This document shows positions 15,081 through 15,173 of a stretch of 15,173 nucleotides of DNA, one piece after another. Location: NCBI GenBank assembly GCA_038043285.1, contig JBBTCJ010000146.1, positions 1 to 15,173 of the forward strand. Direction: 5' to 3'. Position 1 is the first letter of the stretch. Each line of letters begins with the position of its first letter. The notes beneath the pieces were generated by a model. That model was not told the DNA's origin. It saw nothing but the letters and a program-made list of their open reading frames with translations, and ran no database searches. Made by a program: the position numbers and the translations under genes. This DNA comes from JBBTCJ01 sp038043285 (GTDB taxonomy: Bacteria > Planctomycetota > Phycisphaerae > UBA1845).

Positions 15081-15098
15081 CTACGCTCTGGGGCGTAG
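15081..15098. repeat. Perfect 6-bp hairpin upstream of tRNA-Thr
   Basis: CTACGC-TCTGGG-GCGTAG forms a perfect stem. It follows a -10-like TACAAT (15065-15070) for which I see no matching -35. The hairpin may lie in the tRNA leader. It could be chance. Confidence 0.25.
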
Positions 15099-15135
15099 GG
15101 AAAACGCAGGAACCCAGCGACAGGCCCGCTGGAAC

Positions 15136-15173
15136 GCCACCGTAGCTCAGTTGGCAGAGCAGCGGTTTTGTAA
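15136..15173 (+). tRNA. tRNA-Thr (UGU), 5' half, cut by the window edge
   Basis: The sequence reads acceptor GCCACCG, TA, D arm GCTC-AGTTGGCA-GAGC, A, anticodon stem GCGGT and loop TTTGTAA. This places the anticodon TGT (threonine) correctly and reaches tRNA position 38 at the last base. The 3' half lies beyond the window. Confidence 0.9.

Noticed and set aside
1..15173. CRISPR array, insertion sequence or prophage
   Set aside because: No regularly spaced repeats, transposase, integrase or phage genes are seen.

Overview
The window is GC-rich bacterial DNA with about thirteen protein genes, one complete tRNA and one tRNA cut by the right edge. There is no rRNA or marker gene, so the host can only be guessed. 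The mix suggests an environmental bacterium, possibly of the Planctomycetota or a neighbouring phylum: an acidic repeat lipoprotein, a Tat-exported RidA, sugar genes mixed with a B12 radical SAM enzyme, and many starts with weak ribosome binding sites. That assignment is inference.

Layout, left to right. (1) 1-1683, plus strand: the tail of a cystathionine beta-synthase, then a cystathionine gamma-lyase/synthase. Together they form a reverse transsulfuration pair (homocysteine to cysteine). (2) 1684-1943: a convergent gap holding a large imperfect palindrome (1723-1842). (3) 1944-4048, minus strand: a tightly coupled GntR(YtrA-type) - ABC ATPase - ABC permease operon. Both junctions are ATGA overlaps, and a promoter, operator-like repeats and an upstream A-tract precede it. 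(4) 4062-5591, minus: an OFA-family MFS transporter with what looks like an extra two-helix insertion. (5) 5810-7167, minus: a predicted lipoprotein of three repeated domains joined by aspartate-rich linkers, followed by an intrinsic terminator. (6) 7543-8237, minus: a RidA-family protein with a Tat signal, and tRNA-Cys(GCA) upstream of it. (7) 8577-14998, plus: a nucleotide-sugar and glycan cluster with a Gfo/Idh/MocA dehydrogenase (WbpB/WlbA-like), a hexapeptide acetyltransferase (WbpD-like), a GT2 glycosyltransferase, a B12-binding radical SAM protein, a DegT/StrS aminotransferase (WbpE-like) and an unrecognised protein with a membrane or signal segment. (8) 15136 to the end: the 5' half of tRNA-Thr(UGU).

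The dehydrogenase, aminotransferase and acetyltransferase are the three activities that turn UDP-GlcNAcA into UDP-2,3-diacetamido-2,3-dideoxy-glucuronate in the Wbp/Wlb pathway. The 6-dehydrogenase (WbpA) and any 2-epimerase (WbpI) are not in the window. The glycosyltransferase and radical SAM enzyme between them suggest that the product is built into, or modified on, a surface glycan. The most unusual items are the 14-helix-like OFA transporter, the three-domain acidic lipoprotein, the exported RidA, the palindromic element, and the sugar cluster with its radical SAM enzyme and a GT2 whose DXD motif is replaced by NNKDD.
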